Positions 1 to 9,739 of a stretch of 64,000 bases of DNA are shown piece after piece. The position numbers and the translations under genes were made by a program. The DNA is from Leptobrachium leishanense. Its lineage: Eukaryota; Chordata; Amphibia; Anura; Megophryidae. The number at the start of each line of letters is the position of its first letter. Position 1 is the first letter of the stretch. The stretch spans positions 54,874,422 through 54,938,421 of the forward strand of contig CM019069.1 in the NCBI GenBank assembly GCA_009667805.1, read 5' to 3'. Under the pieces are notes generated by a model that was given only the letters and a program-made list of their open reading frames with translations, had not been told where the DNA came from and ran no database searches.

Positions 1-4
1 CTCT

Positions 5-151
5 TTGCCTGTACCCAGGTTGCCTCGGTATCCATTAACCCCTGAATCAGTGGAAGGCATACATCCGGTTATTGATGATTTGGTGCAGGATGGAGTGCTA
101 ATACCCTGTCGGAGTGAAACAAACACTCCAATCTATCCAATACCAAAACCA
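5..151 (+). pseudogene. Endogenous retrovirus pol fragment, N-terminal fingers of reverse transcriptase
   Basis: The frame reads into a short conserved block typical of gamma/epsilon-type retroviral reverse transcriptases: a YPL..PE start, a GI.PVI helix, then GVLIPC, NTPI and PIPKP. It stops being retroviral at the TTAA at 152-155, where a 1.2 kb DNA element is inserted; the same protein resumes at 1386. The copy runs off the left edge of the window, so gag, protease and the 5' LTR cannot be judged. It is a dead genomic remnant. Class I (gamma/epsilon-like) is an inference from motif spacing. Confidence 0.75.
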
Positions 152-155
152 TTAA

Positions 156-1381
156 CCACTTGGCTGCTATGGACGCGCTCAGCGCGTCCAGCCAAGTGGT
201 TCTCCTGTGCTACGGACGCGCTCAGCGCGTCTGAGCACAGGAGGCAGCAATCCGCCGGATTCCGGCGGATTGCTGCGCCCCCCCAGTGCGGGCTGACATC
301 TTGGATGTCAGCCCAGCACTTGGGAGCCCAGCGGGGACATTAGGTGTCATCGCGTCGCCGCGATGACACCTAATTCAGGCGCCCCCCCGCATGTGCGGAG
401 GAGGCGCCTGAAAGGGAGGGGGGGAGGTCCTTCGGACCTCTCTCCCTCCCGATCGGCGGCGTTGCAGGCGTTAACCCAGGCACCATTTGGAAGGGCACAG
501 CCTGCCCTTCCAAATGGTACCTGGCATTAACCCCTGGGGTGCCGGATCACGAATCGGCGCTGAAAAGCGCCAGTTCGTGATCCTTTCCCGGAGCTGGCCG
601 ACATCTTGGATGTCGGCCAAGCCTCCGGGAACTCCCCCTGAGGACTGGCGTCATCGTGCATAGCACGATGACGCCAGTCCTGGAGTTAACCCCTAGCTGC
701 CACCGACGGTGGAGATAGGGGATTCATTGGAATCCCCTATCTCCCGATCCGTGGCAGCTAGGGGTTAATGTTTGGTACTGTTGGATCGCCAGAGCATGGC
801 CGTTCCAACGATACCAAACACGACTGTGAAAGGTTTTGTAAAAAAAAAATGAAAAATAAAAATAAAAAAAATTAAAAAAAAATTATAAAAAAAAAATAAA
901 CATTTTTTTTTCTTTTTTTGGTTGGTTAGTGTAGCAATATTGTTCCCATTTAAATTATAATGTGAACAATGATGCTGCACTAACGATTTTTGTATGCGGT
1001 GCGTTTGTTAAAAATCGTGTAATTTTCCCCAAAAAAAAATGTAACGAGACCCCATCTCTAATTTTTTTAACAAGCGCACCCCATACAAAATATAACCGCA
1101 ATTGATCGCATGTTAAAATGTGAAAAAAAAACACTTTACACATTGTAAATTATTGAAAATACATATTTTTTGCATTTTTTGTTATAATATACAGACAGGT
1201 CATGACGTATAAATATAATAATGATATATTATGAATCTACCGAGTCTGACGGAAAGAACGATATATAATATGTCTGGGTCATATACTAAAATAAGCTTTC
1301 AAAACACGTTTAAACATGATGAGCAAAACCGGTAAAAATGACCTCAGCACAGAGGTGTGAAAAGCCTCAGCAGCGAAAGGG
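156..1381. mobile_element. piggyBac-like non-autonomous element (TTAA target site), palindrome-rich
   Basis: The element is flanked by TTAA at 152-155 and 1382-1385, and its ends are inverted repeats: CCACTTGGCTGCT on the left against CCCTTTCGCTGCTGAGG on the reversed right. TTAA duplication is the hallmark of piggyBac transposition. No transposase ORF is present. The left 600 bp is a string of GC-rich palindromes and the right half is A/T-rich with long A and T runs. It interrupts a retroviral pol ORF, so it inserted after that provirus. A copy of identical length (1226 bp) lies at 36831-38056 and a short one at 58049-58308. Confidence 0.85.
158..763. repeat. Serial array of about twelve perfect or near-perfect palindromes
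   Basis: Consecutive inverted repeats fill this stretch: 158-197, 204-241, 244-276, 290-314, 339-374, 375-411, 414-450, 482-520, 544-583, 596-618, 643-681 and 697-763. Arms are 8 to about 28 bp with short loops. Examples are the GACATC-TTG-GATGTC core near 300 and the GTCATCGTG core near 650. Little sequence lies between neighbouring hairpins. See the matching array at 36847-37460. Confidence 0.85.
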
Positions 1382-1385
1382 TTAA

Positions 1386-2170
1386 AACCTGGTGAATCAA
1401 AACAGAGATGGAGGTTAGTACATGACTTGAGGGCTGTAAACAAAGTGACCATTCCTTCAGCTCCCATAGTCCCGAATCCCTCCACAATTTTAGCGACCAT
1501 TCCATCTGACGCTATCTATTTCATGGTGATTGATTTGGCATCTGCCTTTTACAGCATTGACATACAACCTGACCACCAATGGCTTACTGCATTCACATTT
1601 GAGGGGAAACAATATAAATGGGGATGCCTACCAATGGGATTTCATGACAGTCCAAGTTGTTTCTCGCAGGTGTCAAAAGGCAAGCTGGATGAGTGGACCC
1701 CCTCGGAGGGGTCTGTTCTCATCCAGTATATTGATGATCTATTACTGGCCTCTCCATCACAGGGGGCGTCGGTGACGGATTCAATATCACTGATGAATTT
1801 CCTCGCACACATAGGACAGCGAGTAGATAAAACAAAGGTGCAATGGGTGCAACCCAAAGTACAGTACCTGGGACATTGCCTTTCCAATGGTGTGAAAAAT
1901 CTCACTGACAAACGGAAGCACTTGATTGCCTCTCAAACGTTCCCTAGAACTTAGCGACAGTTGCGTGCTTTTCTTGGGTTAGTGGATACTGTAGATTGTG
2001 GATACCGCAGTATTCACAACTGATTAGTCCACTACAAGACCTACTGAAAGGTCATACAGACGGCAAATACATTTTCACGGAAGATGAGTTAACCCCTGAT
2101 GTATACAGGGCTTTCTGTGACATAAAGATATTTACAACGGCTCTGGTTAAGTTAGCACCAACATTGTAAT
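1386..2170 (+). pseudogene. Endogenous retrovirus pol fragment, reverse transcriptase palm and start of connection
   Basis: This continues the retroviral reverse transcriptase after the inserted element. An open stretch from 1427 to 1954 (175 codons) shows the expected order: DLRAVN, the first catalytic block VIDLASAFYSI, the LPMGF.DSP block, and the active-site YIDD at residues 101-104 (about 1727-1738), then the primer-grip region YLGH. A stop at about 1952 interrupts it. Recognisable sequence of the RT-RNase H connection (QLRAFLGL, SPLQDLL) continues in shifted frames to about 2170. No RNase H, integrase or 3' LTR follows, so the copy is truncated. It is a decayed provirus fragment. Confidence 0.85.
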
Positions 2171-2530
2171 ACTACCGATGTGTGTTGAAAGTGTCACACC
2201 TCTGCAAAGGAAAAATATAATAAAATCACAATTTGGTTTGTGTTGGTTCTGGTGGTCAATTTGAAATTTATGTGCTCCTTTTCAGTCTCTCCATAGAAAA
2301 ATATATCACTTGTGATGTACAAACAGCAGTCAGATGGAGCGATGTGCTACAACTGCAAATTCAGAGGAATCATTTTAGGAAAATCAGTGAAAAAAGTACT
2401 AAAATTTACAATAAATATGATTAATGTCAGGTGGCATTCATGTCTATGATATATTTTTTTATATATATTATGTATATAATCAAACTGATGGCCACACTCT
2501 ATCAAAAACTAAATAAAATAACAAAATTTA
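2171..2530. other. AT-rich spacer, nothing recognised
   Basis: No gene, terminal repeat or tandem array is visible after the pol fragment, apart from a short AT run near 2456-2480. Confidence 0.5.
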
Positions 2531-2655
2531 TTAAAGCATATTTAAAAAGAAAGTCCTGATGTTTCGGCTCTCTTAGGATCCATTTTCAACCTTGATAATA
2601 GTTCCTAAGAGAGCCGAAAGATCGGGACTTGCTTTTTAAATATGCTTTAATAAAT
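2531..2655. repeat. Inverted repeat carrying a gccgaaa motif in both arms
   Basis: Two copies of a module with the core AAGAGAGCCGAAA face each other around a short spacer near 2584-2598, with arms extending into TAAAGCATATTTAAAA. The core resembles the catalytic GAAA box and preceding stem of hammerhead-type repeats seen elsewhere in the window (2807, 16056, 20871), but stem pairing is poor here. Confidence 0.55.
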
Positions 2656-2806
2656 ATTCTTATTTTATTTATTCTTTGAGTGTGGCCACCTGTTGGATTT
2701 TCTATATTGCATATACAGGCCTTGCACCTCTCCTTTTGCTGCTTTATTTTGAAAGGTGTTGCTGGAATTTTTGGATTATATATATATATACATATATTGT
2801 ATATAC

Positions 2807-2858
2807 AGTATATCACCTTGATAAAGGCTAATTTTGAGCCGAAACGTCGGATTATGTA
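2807..2858 (+). ncRNA. Degenerate hammerhead-ribozyme-like motif
   Basis: The order is TTGATAA, a hairpin GGCT-AATTTTG-AGCC with four perfect pairs, GAAA, then CGTC. This mirrors the hammerhead core CUGAUGA / stem II / GAAA / UH. CC before and GG after can start stem I, followed by a weak A/T and G-U helix. C3 and G8 of the core are changed, so it should be inactive. It sits just upstream of an AATAAAAG-rich tail. Confidence 0.4.
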
Positions 2859-3039
2859 AATTTTATCATTTCCAATAAAAGTTTGTTATTTTTAGTAGTA
2901 GCCCCAGAGTGCGCCTCACTTTGTTTATTTGTATAAGTTCCATTGAGACAGCGGCACCGGGCAAGGAAATCGTTATTCTGGAGAGTGCTGAACCCAGTGA
3001 ACAGATATGTATTTATACTTCCAACTGTGCAAAAACCCT

Positions 3040-3217
3040 GTATCAAAGGGAAATTCAGTTTTAGACCGGTGCCTGTCAGTGCCATTCCTAAACTTCTCTG
3101 TAACCAAAAAATGAAACACCAGTCAGGACCTGACCAAATATCAGCAATGCTGCTGAAAATCAGTGCGCCGGCAATTGCAAAACCTGTCGCAACCCTAATA
3201 AATGAATCACTGGCGAC
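3040..3217 (+). pseudogene. LINE (CR1/L2/Rex-type) reverse transcriptase, N-terminal part
   Basis: The frame contains SGPDQISAMLLK followed by APAIAKPVATLINESL, the block before the fingers of CR1/L2/Rex-type LINE reverse transcriptases. It breaks at 3217 where a hAT element enters; 47 bp of the LINE are seen again at 4039-4085, and the rest from 7449. The LINE 5' boundary is not clear and is placed near 3040 where protein similarity begins. The copy is 5'-truncated and has frameshifts and stops. Confidence 0.75.
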
Positions 3218-4030
3218 CAGGGGCGGACTGACCAGTCGGGCAAATCTTACCTCGGCCGAGGGCCCGGGCCTGGCCAGGGCCTTGCCTGCTGGTAGTCAGC
3301 CCGACTTCCAAAATAATGCAAATGTACCGCCTGTACTGCAGTCATCGCGATTTGCAAAGGCAAATGTGCTGATGATCCATCCATAGGATCATGGAAATTG
3401 CATGGGCTCCGTCGTTCAAGGGGGTGTTCAAATGGGGAGTGGAGGTCACATGTTTCCTGTGGAGCTCCACTCCACTTCTTGTGGAGCTCCAGTCTGCAGC
3501 CAGACCCCTCTCGAATGAGCTTCTGTAGGGTTGGGACGGCGGCATTGAGAAACAGTGCACGCTGCACCACGTGGTGATGGAAACAAGGTACTTGGGGATT
3601 CTAAATCTAAACATCGGGGGGACCTGGGGATTATTAATTAATACATGGGGGGACCTGGGAATTATTAATATGGGGGGACCTGGGGATTATTAATTAATAT
3701 ATGGGGGGAACCTGGGGGTTATTAATTTATACATGGGGGAAACTGGGGATTATAAATGTATGGGGGGACTTGGGGGTGTATTATATATGGGGGGTCTGGG
3801 GGGTTATTAATTATATATATATGGGGAGAAAAAATGTAAACAGCGCTATGGAACTTGCTGGCGCTTTATAAATGCTTGTAACTGTAATTAATTGAAATAT
3901 TTATTTTATATTAATGACATGGCAATTGCCTGCCTGTGAGCTTATCTGAAGAGTTGGGTCATGGATGGAGTCTGGGGGGGCCCTTGCTTTATTTGGTCCA
4001 GGGGCCCTGAGTCTCGTCAGTCTGCCCCTG
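3218..4030. mobile_element. hAT non-autonomous element with 8 bp target duplication
   Basis: Ends are CAGGGGCGGACTGAC and its complement GTCAGTCTGCCCCTG. The flanking 8 bp CTGGCGAC is repeated exactly at 3210-3217 and 4031-4038, the size expected for hAT. No transposase is encoded. The interior holds a purine-rich minisatellite (3609-3826) and, at about 3837-3900, a fragment of an L2-type LINE 3' tail. It is inserted into the LINE reverse transcriptase. Confidence 0.92.
3609..3826. repeat. Minisatellite, ~35 bp units, GGGGACCTGGGGATTATTAA type
   Basis: About six diverged units alternate a G-rich half (GGGGGGACCTGGGG) with an A/T half (ATTATTAATTAATA). The array lies wholly inside the hAT element at 3218-4030. 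Confidence 0.8.
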
Positions 4031-4085
4031 CTGGCGACTGGATATATACCCAAACTCTAGAAAGACTGCGAGAGTGGTACCTATC

Positions 4086-4805
4086 TGTGAAGGAACCGTT
4101 CCCTTCCGTCTGTCCTGGCTCTCCAGACACCCCTTCGTTGCGGTCAACCTGGCTACTGGGAGCGCTGTCCTCAGCGCCTCGAGCAGCTTGACTTGCCTGC
4201 TTCTGTTCCTCTGCCCTGGAGCCATTAGGAATCTCCAGAAGGCCGCTCTCTGCCTGAGGGTGAGTGTGGAGTGTAGCGTAGTTTGTAATAAAGACACCAG
4301 GCGCGGCTGTATGCTTTAAAACAGGATCCTCTCTCTCTGAGCTCTGAGAGTTCTCTGACTTTTTAATGAACAACCACCATTTATGCTGAAGTCCAACAGT
4401 CATAATTTGCATACCCATACTAATTACAATAGGTCAGTTATTTACAATAAACATTCTTTACATTCTCTAGCCTTTCAGCTCACACAACATTTGTATATCC
4501 ATTGTTCTAACACATCAGATTAAACACACACTATCAGAGATCCCTTGAATTAAACATGCAGCTAGATAATGGGAAAAGCCCTGGTGCATAAATTACACAG
4601 CAGTAAAGCTTGTTTACTGTTTTACACAAAAACACATTTACCTACAGGAATATAAGTATTTTTAAAACCAAAGCTATGCCATTTTACACTAAACTAAATT
4701 AAACTAAAACCAAACGATGTAAAATATATTTAAAAACACACGATATAAATGAACATAAAGTCTCTTGGGGTTTGAAGCACGGAGCGTTACATCAGCTCCA
4801 TGACA
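4086..4805 (-). repeat. 3' LTR of the minus-strand retrotransposon
   Basis: This 720 bp repeat begins TGTGAAGGAACC and ends CTCCATGACA on the plus strand. It is paired with 6725-7443. Confidence 0.9.
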
Positions 4806-4810
4806 TATGT

Positions 4811-4820
4811 CCCCCCTTCC
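4811..4820 (-). other. Polypurine tract
   Basis: On the minus strand GGAAGGGGGG is followed by ACATA and then the LTR. This is the expected plus-strand primer position next to the 3' LTR and fixes the orientation. Confidence 0.75.
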
Positions 4821-5281
4821 AGAACGGCAGGGCAAGCTTAGATCCCAAACGGATCTCTTGCCACTGACGAGACTTCTCACCTTGTCCTTTTTTCTGCGCC
4901 ATCCTCAAAGTTCCAGGGTGCTGGCGCACAAGCATCACCAGTGGGGTCCGACGGTCGCCACTGGGTATGCCTGGGTGTGGGTCCATAGTCTGTCGGGAGG
5001 AGGCGAGCCCCTGGGTTTCTCCACTTGTCCTTGTGGACTGGCCCGCTGTCCGAGGGGTGCCCTATACTCTGGGGCCCGGCGTGTCGCTGGTGTAATCCTT
5101 TGTTGGTGTCCCCTTCTGGGGAAGTGTCTCGCTGTTGGGGAGAGGTACCGCCTGTACCTTCTCCCAGGGTATCAATAACCCGGGGGAACGTGTCCCAACT
5201 GCATGTGCCCCTGGTGCTCTGGCCAGCCATTGAGGGGAATAGGTGAGGCAAGAGGCCTCCAGCCTAAAGGGTTGGGAGGAT

Positions 5282-6030
5282 GGGCAGAGGTTGGAAATGC
5301 TCTGCCCCATAGCCAGCGCTTCTGCTGGGGGGGTGGATGCTGGGGAAGTGCCTCCTTGTGGGAGAATGGTGTCCTCCATTCTCAGGGGAGCCATTGGTCG
5401 GGAGGGTAGCACCCTCTGGAAAAACTTGCCTGGATCCTCTGGGCACAAGTTTGGTGGTGGGCAGAGGTTGGAAATGCTCTGCCCTGTAGCCAGCGCTTCT
5501 GCTGGGGGGGTGGATGCTGGGAAAGTGCCTCCTTGCGGGAGAATGGCGCCCTCCATTCTCAGGGGAGCCATTGGTCGGGAGGGTAGCACCTCTGGAAAAA
5601 CTTGCCTGGATCCTCTGGGCACAAGTTGGGTGGTGGGCAGAGGTTGGAAATGCTCTGCCCTGTAGCCAGCGCTTCTGCTGGGGGGGTGGATGCTGGGAAA
5701 GTGCCTCCTTGCGGGAGAATGGCGCCCTCCATTCTCAGGGGAGCCATTGGTCGGGAGGGTAGCACCTTCTTGAAAAACTTGCCTGGATCCTCTGGGCACA
5801 AGTTGGGTGGTGGGCAGAGGCCAGCGGCACTCTGCCCCGTTGCCAGCTCTTCTGCTGGGGGGACGGGTGTAATATACGGGAAACAGTTTACCTCCAGTCG
5901 GGGTAGGGTCGTCCGCTGCAGGGCCGGCAGCCCCTGGGAGTCCTCACCGAAATCTTCTGTGCGGACCAAAAAAGGTGGGCAGAGGCCAGCGGTGCTCTGC
6001 CCTGTTGCCAGCGCTTCCGCTGGAGGGGTA
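5282..6030 (-). repeat. Tandem coding repeat, 177 bp (59 codons)
   Basis: Units start at about 5282, 5459, 5635, 5812 and 5973, each with GGGCAGAGG on the plus strand. Spacing is 177, 176, 177 and 161 bp. A period that is a multiple of three suggests expansion under a reading-frame constraint; the 176 bp unit breaks it. Confidence 0.85.
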
Positions 6031-6674
6031 GATGCTGGGGACGTGTCTCCGGGCGGGAGAATGGTGTCCTCCATTCTCGGTGGGGTCAAAGGTTGCGGGC
6101 AAACCAGCCCGGGGGGAACATCTGTCTGCTCCTCGTGGCAGACTGTGGGGAGTGTAGCTTCCTTGACGGAAATTCCAGGCAAGCTGTAAATCTCCTCCCA
6201 AGTATCGCTGGGGAGTGCGGGTTCCTCCCATGAAGCTCCAGACAAGCAGTAAGTCCCCATAAAAGGATCGCTGGGGGGTGTAGATTCCCTGGACGAAGCT
6301 CCAGGCGGGCTGTCAACCTCCACCCAGGGGTAGGTTTCAGGGGTGGGGTATTCTGTCCATGTCGCTTGGAGCTCGGCCAACCGCAGCTGGTGTTGGCGCT
6401 CCTTATCTCGCTCCTCATCTTCTTGGAGGCCCATCATCAGTTGTACAACTGCGGCTTCGGAGGGGGTGGTGCCGCATATCTCTAATATTGCTCGAGCTTT
6501 CTTTCGGAGGTGATCTTCAGTGGCCGGAGTCGGGGTTGGGGTTCTTACCATTCGCTGGTCCATCCTTGTAAGCTCCTTGACCAGGGCTTTCTTCTTTTTG
6601 GTGCCGGCGATTCCTCCACGGCACTCTAATATGTATCTCGGCGTGTCCCTCTTGTAGTTGGCATAGCTGGCCAT
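5559..6674 (-). CDS. Gag-like/accessory ORF of LTR retrotransposon with proline-rich 59-residue repeats
   Basis: A 371-codon frame begins with MASYANYKRDT at 6674, about 50 bp after the primer-binding site, and is the only long ORF of the element. Residues ~6-40 (RYILECRGG...KKKKALVKEL) resemble the SAP-like helix-turn-helix found at the start of some gypsy gag proteins. Residues ~65-110 are charged and probably helical. After that the protein becomes a tandem array of acidic, proline-rich units containing PPAEALATGQS and PEDPGKFF. One unit is 176 instead of 177 bp, which shifts the frame. The protein resumes in the next frame and runs to about 5062, so the intact product would be larger. No zinc knuckle or catalytic motif is seen. 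A structural role is inference. Confidence 0.6.
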   Translation of the reverse strand: MASYANYKRDTPRYILECRGGIAGTKKKKALVKELTRMDQRMVRTPTPTPATEDHLRKKARAILEICGTTPSEAAVVQLMMGLQEDEERDKERQHQLRLAELQATWTEYPTPETYPWVEVDSPPGASSRESTPPSDPFMGTYCLSGASWEEPALPSDTWEEIYSLPGISVKEATLPTVCHEEQTDVPPGLVCPQPLTPPRMEDTILPPGDTSPASTPPAEALATGQSTAGLCPPFLVRTEDFGEDSQGLPALQRTTLPRLEVNCFPYITPVPPAEELATGQSAAGLCPPPNLCPEDPGKFFKKVLPSRPMAPLRMEGAILPQGGTFPASTPPAEALATGQSISNLCPPPNLCPEDPGKFFQRCYPPDQWLP

Positions 6675-6703
6675 TCTGCGATTCTTCTGGGGTTGGAGAG
6701 CTT

Positions 6704-6723
6704 ATCCTCACCGCTTGCCACCA
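6704..6723 (-). other. Primer-binding site, tRNA-Leu-like
   Basis: On the minus strand one base after the LTR reads TGGTGGCAAGCGGTGAGGAT. It matches the complement of the 3' end of a leucine tRNA (TGGTGGCAGCGGTGGGAT) with two small insertions. A close relative occurs at 59093. Confidence 0.6.
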
Positions 6724-6724
6724 G

Positions 6725-7443
6725 TGTGAAGGAACCGTTCCCTTCCGTCTGTCCTGGCTCTCCAGACACCCCTTCGTTGCGGTCAGCCCGGCTACTGAGA
6801 GCGCTGTCCTCAGCGCCTTAAGCAGCTTGACCTGCCTGCTTCTGTTCCTCTGCCCTGGAGCCATTAGGAATCTCCAGAAGGCCGCTCTCTGCCTGAGGGT
6901 GAGTGTGGAGTGTAGCGTAGTTTGTAATAAAGACACCAGGCGCGGCTGTATGCTTTAAAACAGGATCCTCTCTCTCTGAGCTCTGAGAGTTCTCTGACTT
7001 TTTAATGAACAACCACCATTTATGCTGAAATCCAACAGTCATAATTTGCATACCCATACTAATTACAATAGGTCAGTTATTTACAATAAACATTCTTTAC
7101 ATTCTTTAGCCTTTCAGCTCACACAACATTTGTATATCCATTGTTCTAACACATCAGATTAAGCACACACTATCAGAGATCCCTTGAATTAAACATGCAG
7201 CTAGATAATGGGAAAAGCCCTGGTGCATAAATTACACAGCAGTAAAGCTTGTTTACTGTATACACAAAAACACATTTACCTACAGGAATATAAGTATTTT
7301 TAAAACCAAAGCTATGCCATTTTACACTAAACTAAATTAAACTAAAACCAAACGATGTAAAATATATTTAAAAACACACGATATAAATGAACATAAAGTC
7401 TCTTGGGGTTTGAAGCATGGAGCGTTACATCAGCTCCATGACA
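6725..7443 (-). repeat. 5' LTR of the minus-strand retrotransposon
   Basis: This 719 bp partner of 4086-4805 has the same TGT...ACA ends and is followed by the second CTATC. Confidence 0.9.
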
Positions 7444-7448
7444 CTATC

Positions 7449-8823
7449 CATAAAAGTGGTGACAGTACTCTGGTATAAAACTACCATCCGATATCATTGC
7501 TCCCTGTAATGTCAAAAATTCTGTAAAAATGTGTTTACACTCAATTACGCGATTACTATCAGTAATTGAACTATTTAACCCCAGATCAATCCGGCTTCCA
7601 ACCAAATCATTCAACCACAACTGCCCTTTTAAAAGTTTCCAATGATATCCAGGCTGGTATGGAACAAGGAAACCTAACTGGAGTCATCTTCCTTGATTTT
7701 GCCAAGGCCTTTGACACAGAAGACCATGGCATCTTAAAAACTCTGGTATTGGTGATCGCACGCTAACCTGGTTTCAATCATATGTGTCTGATCGGTCGCA
7801 ATATGTGTCCATTTCTGACAGCACTTCCCTCCCCCTCCCAGTCACGTGCGGTGTACCCCAAGGCTCAATACTCGGCCTCCTGCTATTCACAATATTCATA
7901 AATGATCTGCCCAATGTCTGTAAAGCCTCAACTGTACACATGTACGCAGACGACACTGTAATCTATACCAACAAACCAGATCTCCCACAGCTGGAGGCCG
8001 TGCTGCAAGACCAATTCACAGAGGTAGAAAAGTGGATAGAAAAGTGGATCAAAGATAACAAACTTTTTCTAAATGCTGACAAAACTGTTACAATGCTCTT
8101 TGGAACAGCACCTAAACTACACAAATTGCAAACACCCCATTTATGTGTCAGGACAAAATCAAATGGCACGTTGACCACAGTCACTTCTCTCAAATATCTA
8201 GGTATGTGGTTAGACCCAAATCTATCCTTTGGCCCCCCACATCGAAAAACTTTCAGCTAAACTTTACCCCAAACTAGGTGCCCTGTACAGAAACAAATCC
8301 TGCCTGAGCCCCGCGGTAAGAAAGCAGATTGTACAACAAATGCTTATGCCAGCTATTGATTGCGGAGATGTAGTGTATGCAGCTGCCCCGCAAACGCACC
8401 TCCAGAAACTTACTACATTGTATAACTCATTCTGCCGCTTTGAGCTACAATGTAACTACATGACCCACCATTGTGACATGTTAAAAGAACTAAACTGGCC
8501 GTCGCTGGAATCTAGACGCACTCTTCACCTTTCCAACCTGGTGTTTAAGAGCTTTTCTGGGAAGCTACCACCCTACCTGAATAGGCTGCTTCCCTCAGCA
8601 GTTCCCTCATCCTATAACCTCCGATCCAGGACCGGCACCTTACTTGCAATACCATAATACAAAAAGAAAGTGGCTTGATCCTCATTTACCTACAGAGCAC
8701 CACAATAATGGAATAACCTCCGAGACGCCATCAAATCTTTCCCCAGTCTAAAGTCCCTTAAGAGCTTCCTATGAACATACCTCAATAAGGAATGCACCTG
8801 TAAACATGTAAAATAGTGACTAT
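7449..8823 (+). pseudogene. LINE (CR1/L2/Rex-type) reverse transcriptase, palm to C-terminus
   Basis: This resumes the LINE broken at 4085. Ordered motifs are visible: RP-ISLLPVMSKI near 7490, GF.P..STTTAL near 7600, the first catalytic block FLDFAKAFD (~7690), GVPQGSILG (~7850), the active-site YADDTV (~7945), LN..KT..M and LKYLG (~8200). The C-terminal region with a P.YN.RS motif is near 8620, then a degraded WNNLRDAIKSF tail near 8715. Frameshifts at ~7770 and ~8245 and stops break it. A new element enters at 8824; the LINE 3' end is at 9740-9922. Confidence 0.88.
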
Positions 8824-9739
8824 CAGGGTTATCCAAAGAGATCCAAATTGCTTGAGAAAGGTAACCGAACGCTGAAAATCAGCGTTCGGTTACCTTTCCT
8901 GGCCATTCGGCTATCCAGAGAGCAGGCAATTCGCCAAATCCTGGCGAATTGCCTGCACATACGGTGCCTGTTCGGTGCCTGTTCAAGGGCAGTGAAATCC
9001 CCATAGAGAAGCACTGCTTCGGCTATTCAGAGAACACAAACCAGCAGTGAAAGGTTCCCGAAATGCCCTGCCATTCGGTGGTTTAATTCGGCAAGTTAAT
9101 TCAGGAGAATCCCATAGGCTTCAATGTTAAAAATATTCCCGTTTTAATTCAATATCTAATAAACCGTTCATTATAAAATTCTGCAGTAAATAGTCTCTTT
9201 ATTTATAGATTTTTTAGGATACTTTAAGCATTTTTCTGAATTTTTTTTTTTAAAAAGTCCGATTTGTTTTTTGATTTGTTTTTAAGTTTACTTATTTTTT
9301 CTGTAACAGCCCTTTTGATTATCATTCCCTGGACCTCCTGTGTAAATTTCAGACATTTTCCTTCAGTAGTTTCTTTGCAAACAGCGTTTCATTTTCACAG
9401 ATTCATACAAACGGTTTTGCTAATTTATTCACCTCCCTCGTCTGCGGTTTCGGCTGCTTCGGCTGTGGCTGCGTGTGATCGGCTCCTGCTCTGGCTTTTT
9501 CCGTGGTTTTCGCAGGTTAATCCAGATGTTTTTGGGGGTTTTCGGCGTGCATTCGGTGGGTTTTGCGGCTAGTTTTTGTCAGGTTTGCGGCAGACTTTCC
9601 CTGCAACTCGGGGACTCTGTGGTGCTTGCTGAATACACCGCAGGGTCACCGAAATGGGAGCGGCAAAAGGAACCGAATTGAAGAGAACGAAAAGTCACCG
9701 AATGTGCGGTGACTTTTCGAATCGCTTTGGATAACCCTG
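8824..9739. mobile_element. CAGGGTTATCC-ended MITE, copy 1
   Basis: Terminal inverted repeats CAGGGTTATCCAAAGAGAT and, reversed, CAGGGTTATCCAAAGCGAT bound a 916 bp element with no ORF of note. The left end contains nested hairpins (an AACGCTGAAAATCAGCGTT core and a GGCGAATTGCC region). Related copies are at 56484-57427 and 60668-62005. CAGGG ends suggest a hAT relative, but no clear 8 bp duplication is seen, so the class is open. It lies in the 3' part of the LINE. Confidence 0.8.

Larger units (their letters stand above)
4086..7443 (-). mobile_element. Non-autonomous LTR retrotransposon, complete, inserted in LINE
   Basis: Two nearly identical ~720 bp direct repeats (4086-4805 and 6725-7443) start TGT and end ACA. 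CTATC is duplicated on both sides (4081-4085 and 7444-7448). The element is on the minus strand: a polypurine tract lies next to the left LTR, a primer-binding site next to the right LTR, and the main ORF reads leftwards. The internal region is only ~1.9 kb and encodes no protease, reverse transcriptase or integrase, so it must depend on a partner. By eye the LTRs differ at about ten substitutions and one small indel, which points to a young copy. Confidence 0.92.

Noticed and set aside
5243..6189. Plus-strand frames of 140-195 codons
   Set aside because: They are antisense shadows of the repeat-bearing ORF of the minus-strand LTR retrotransposon.
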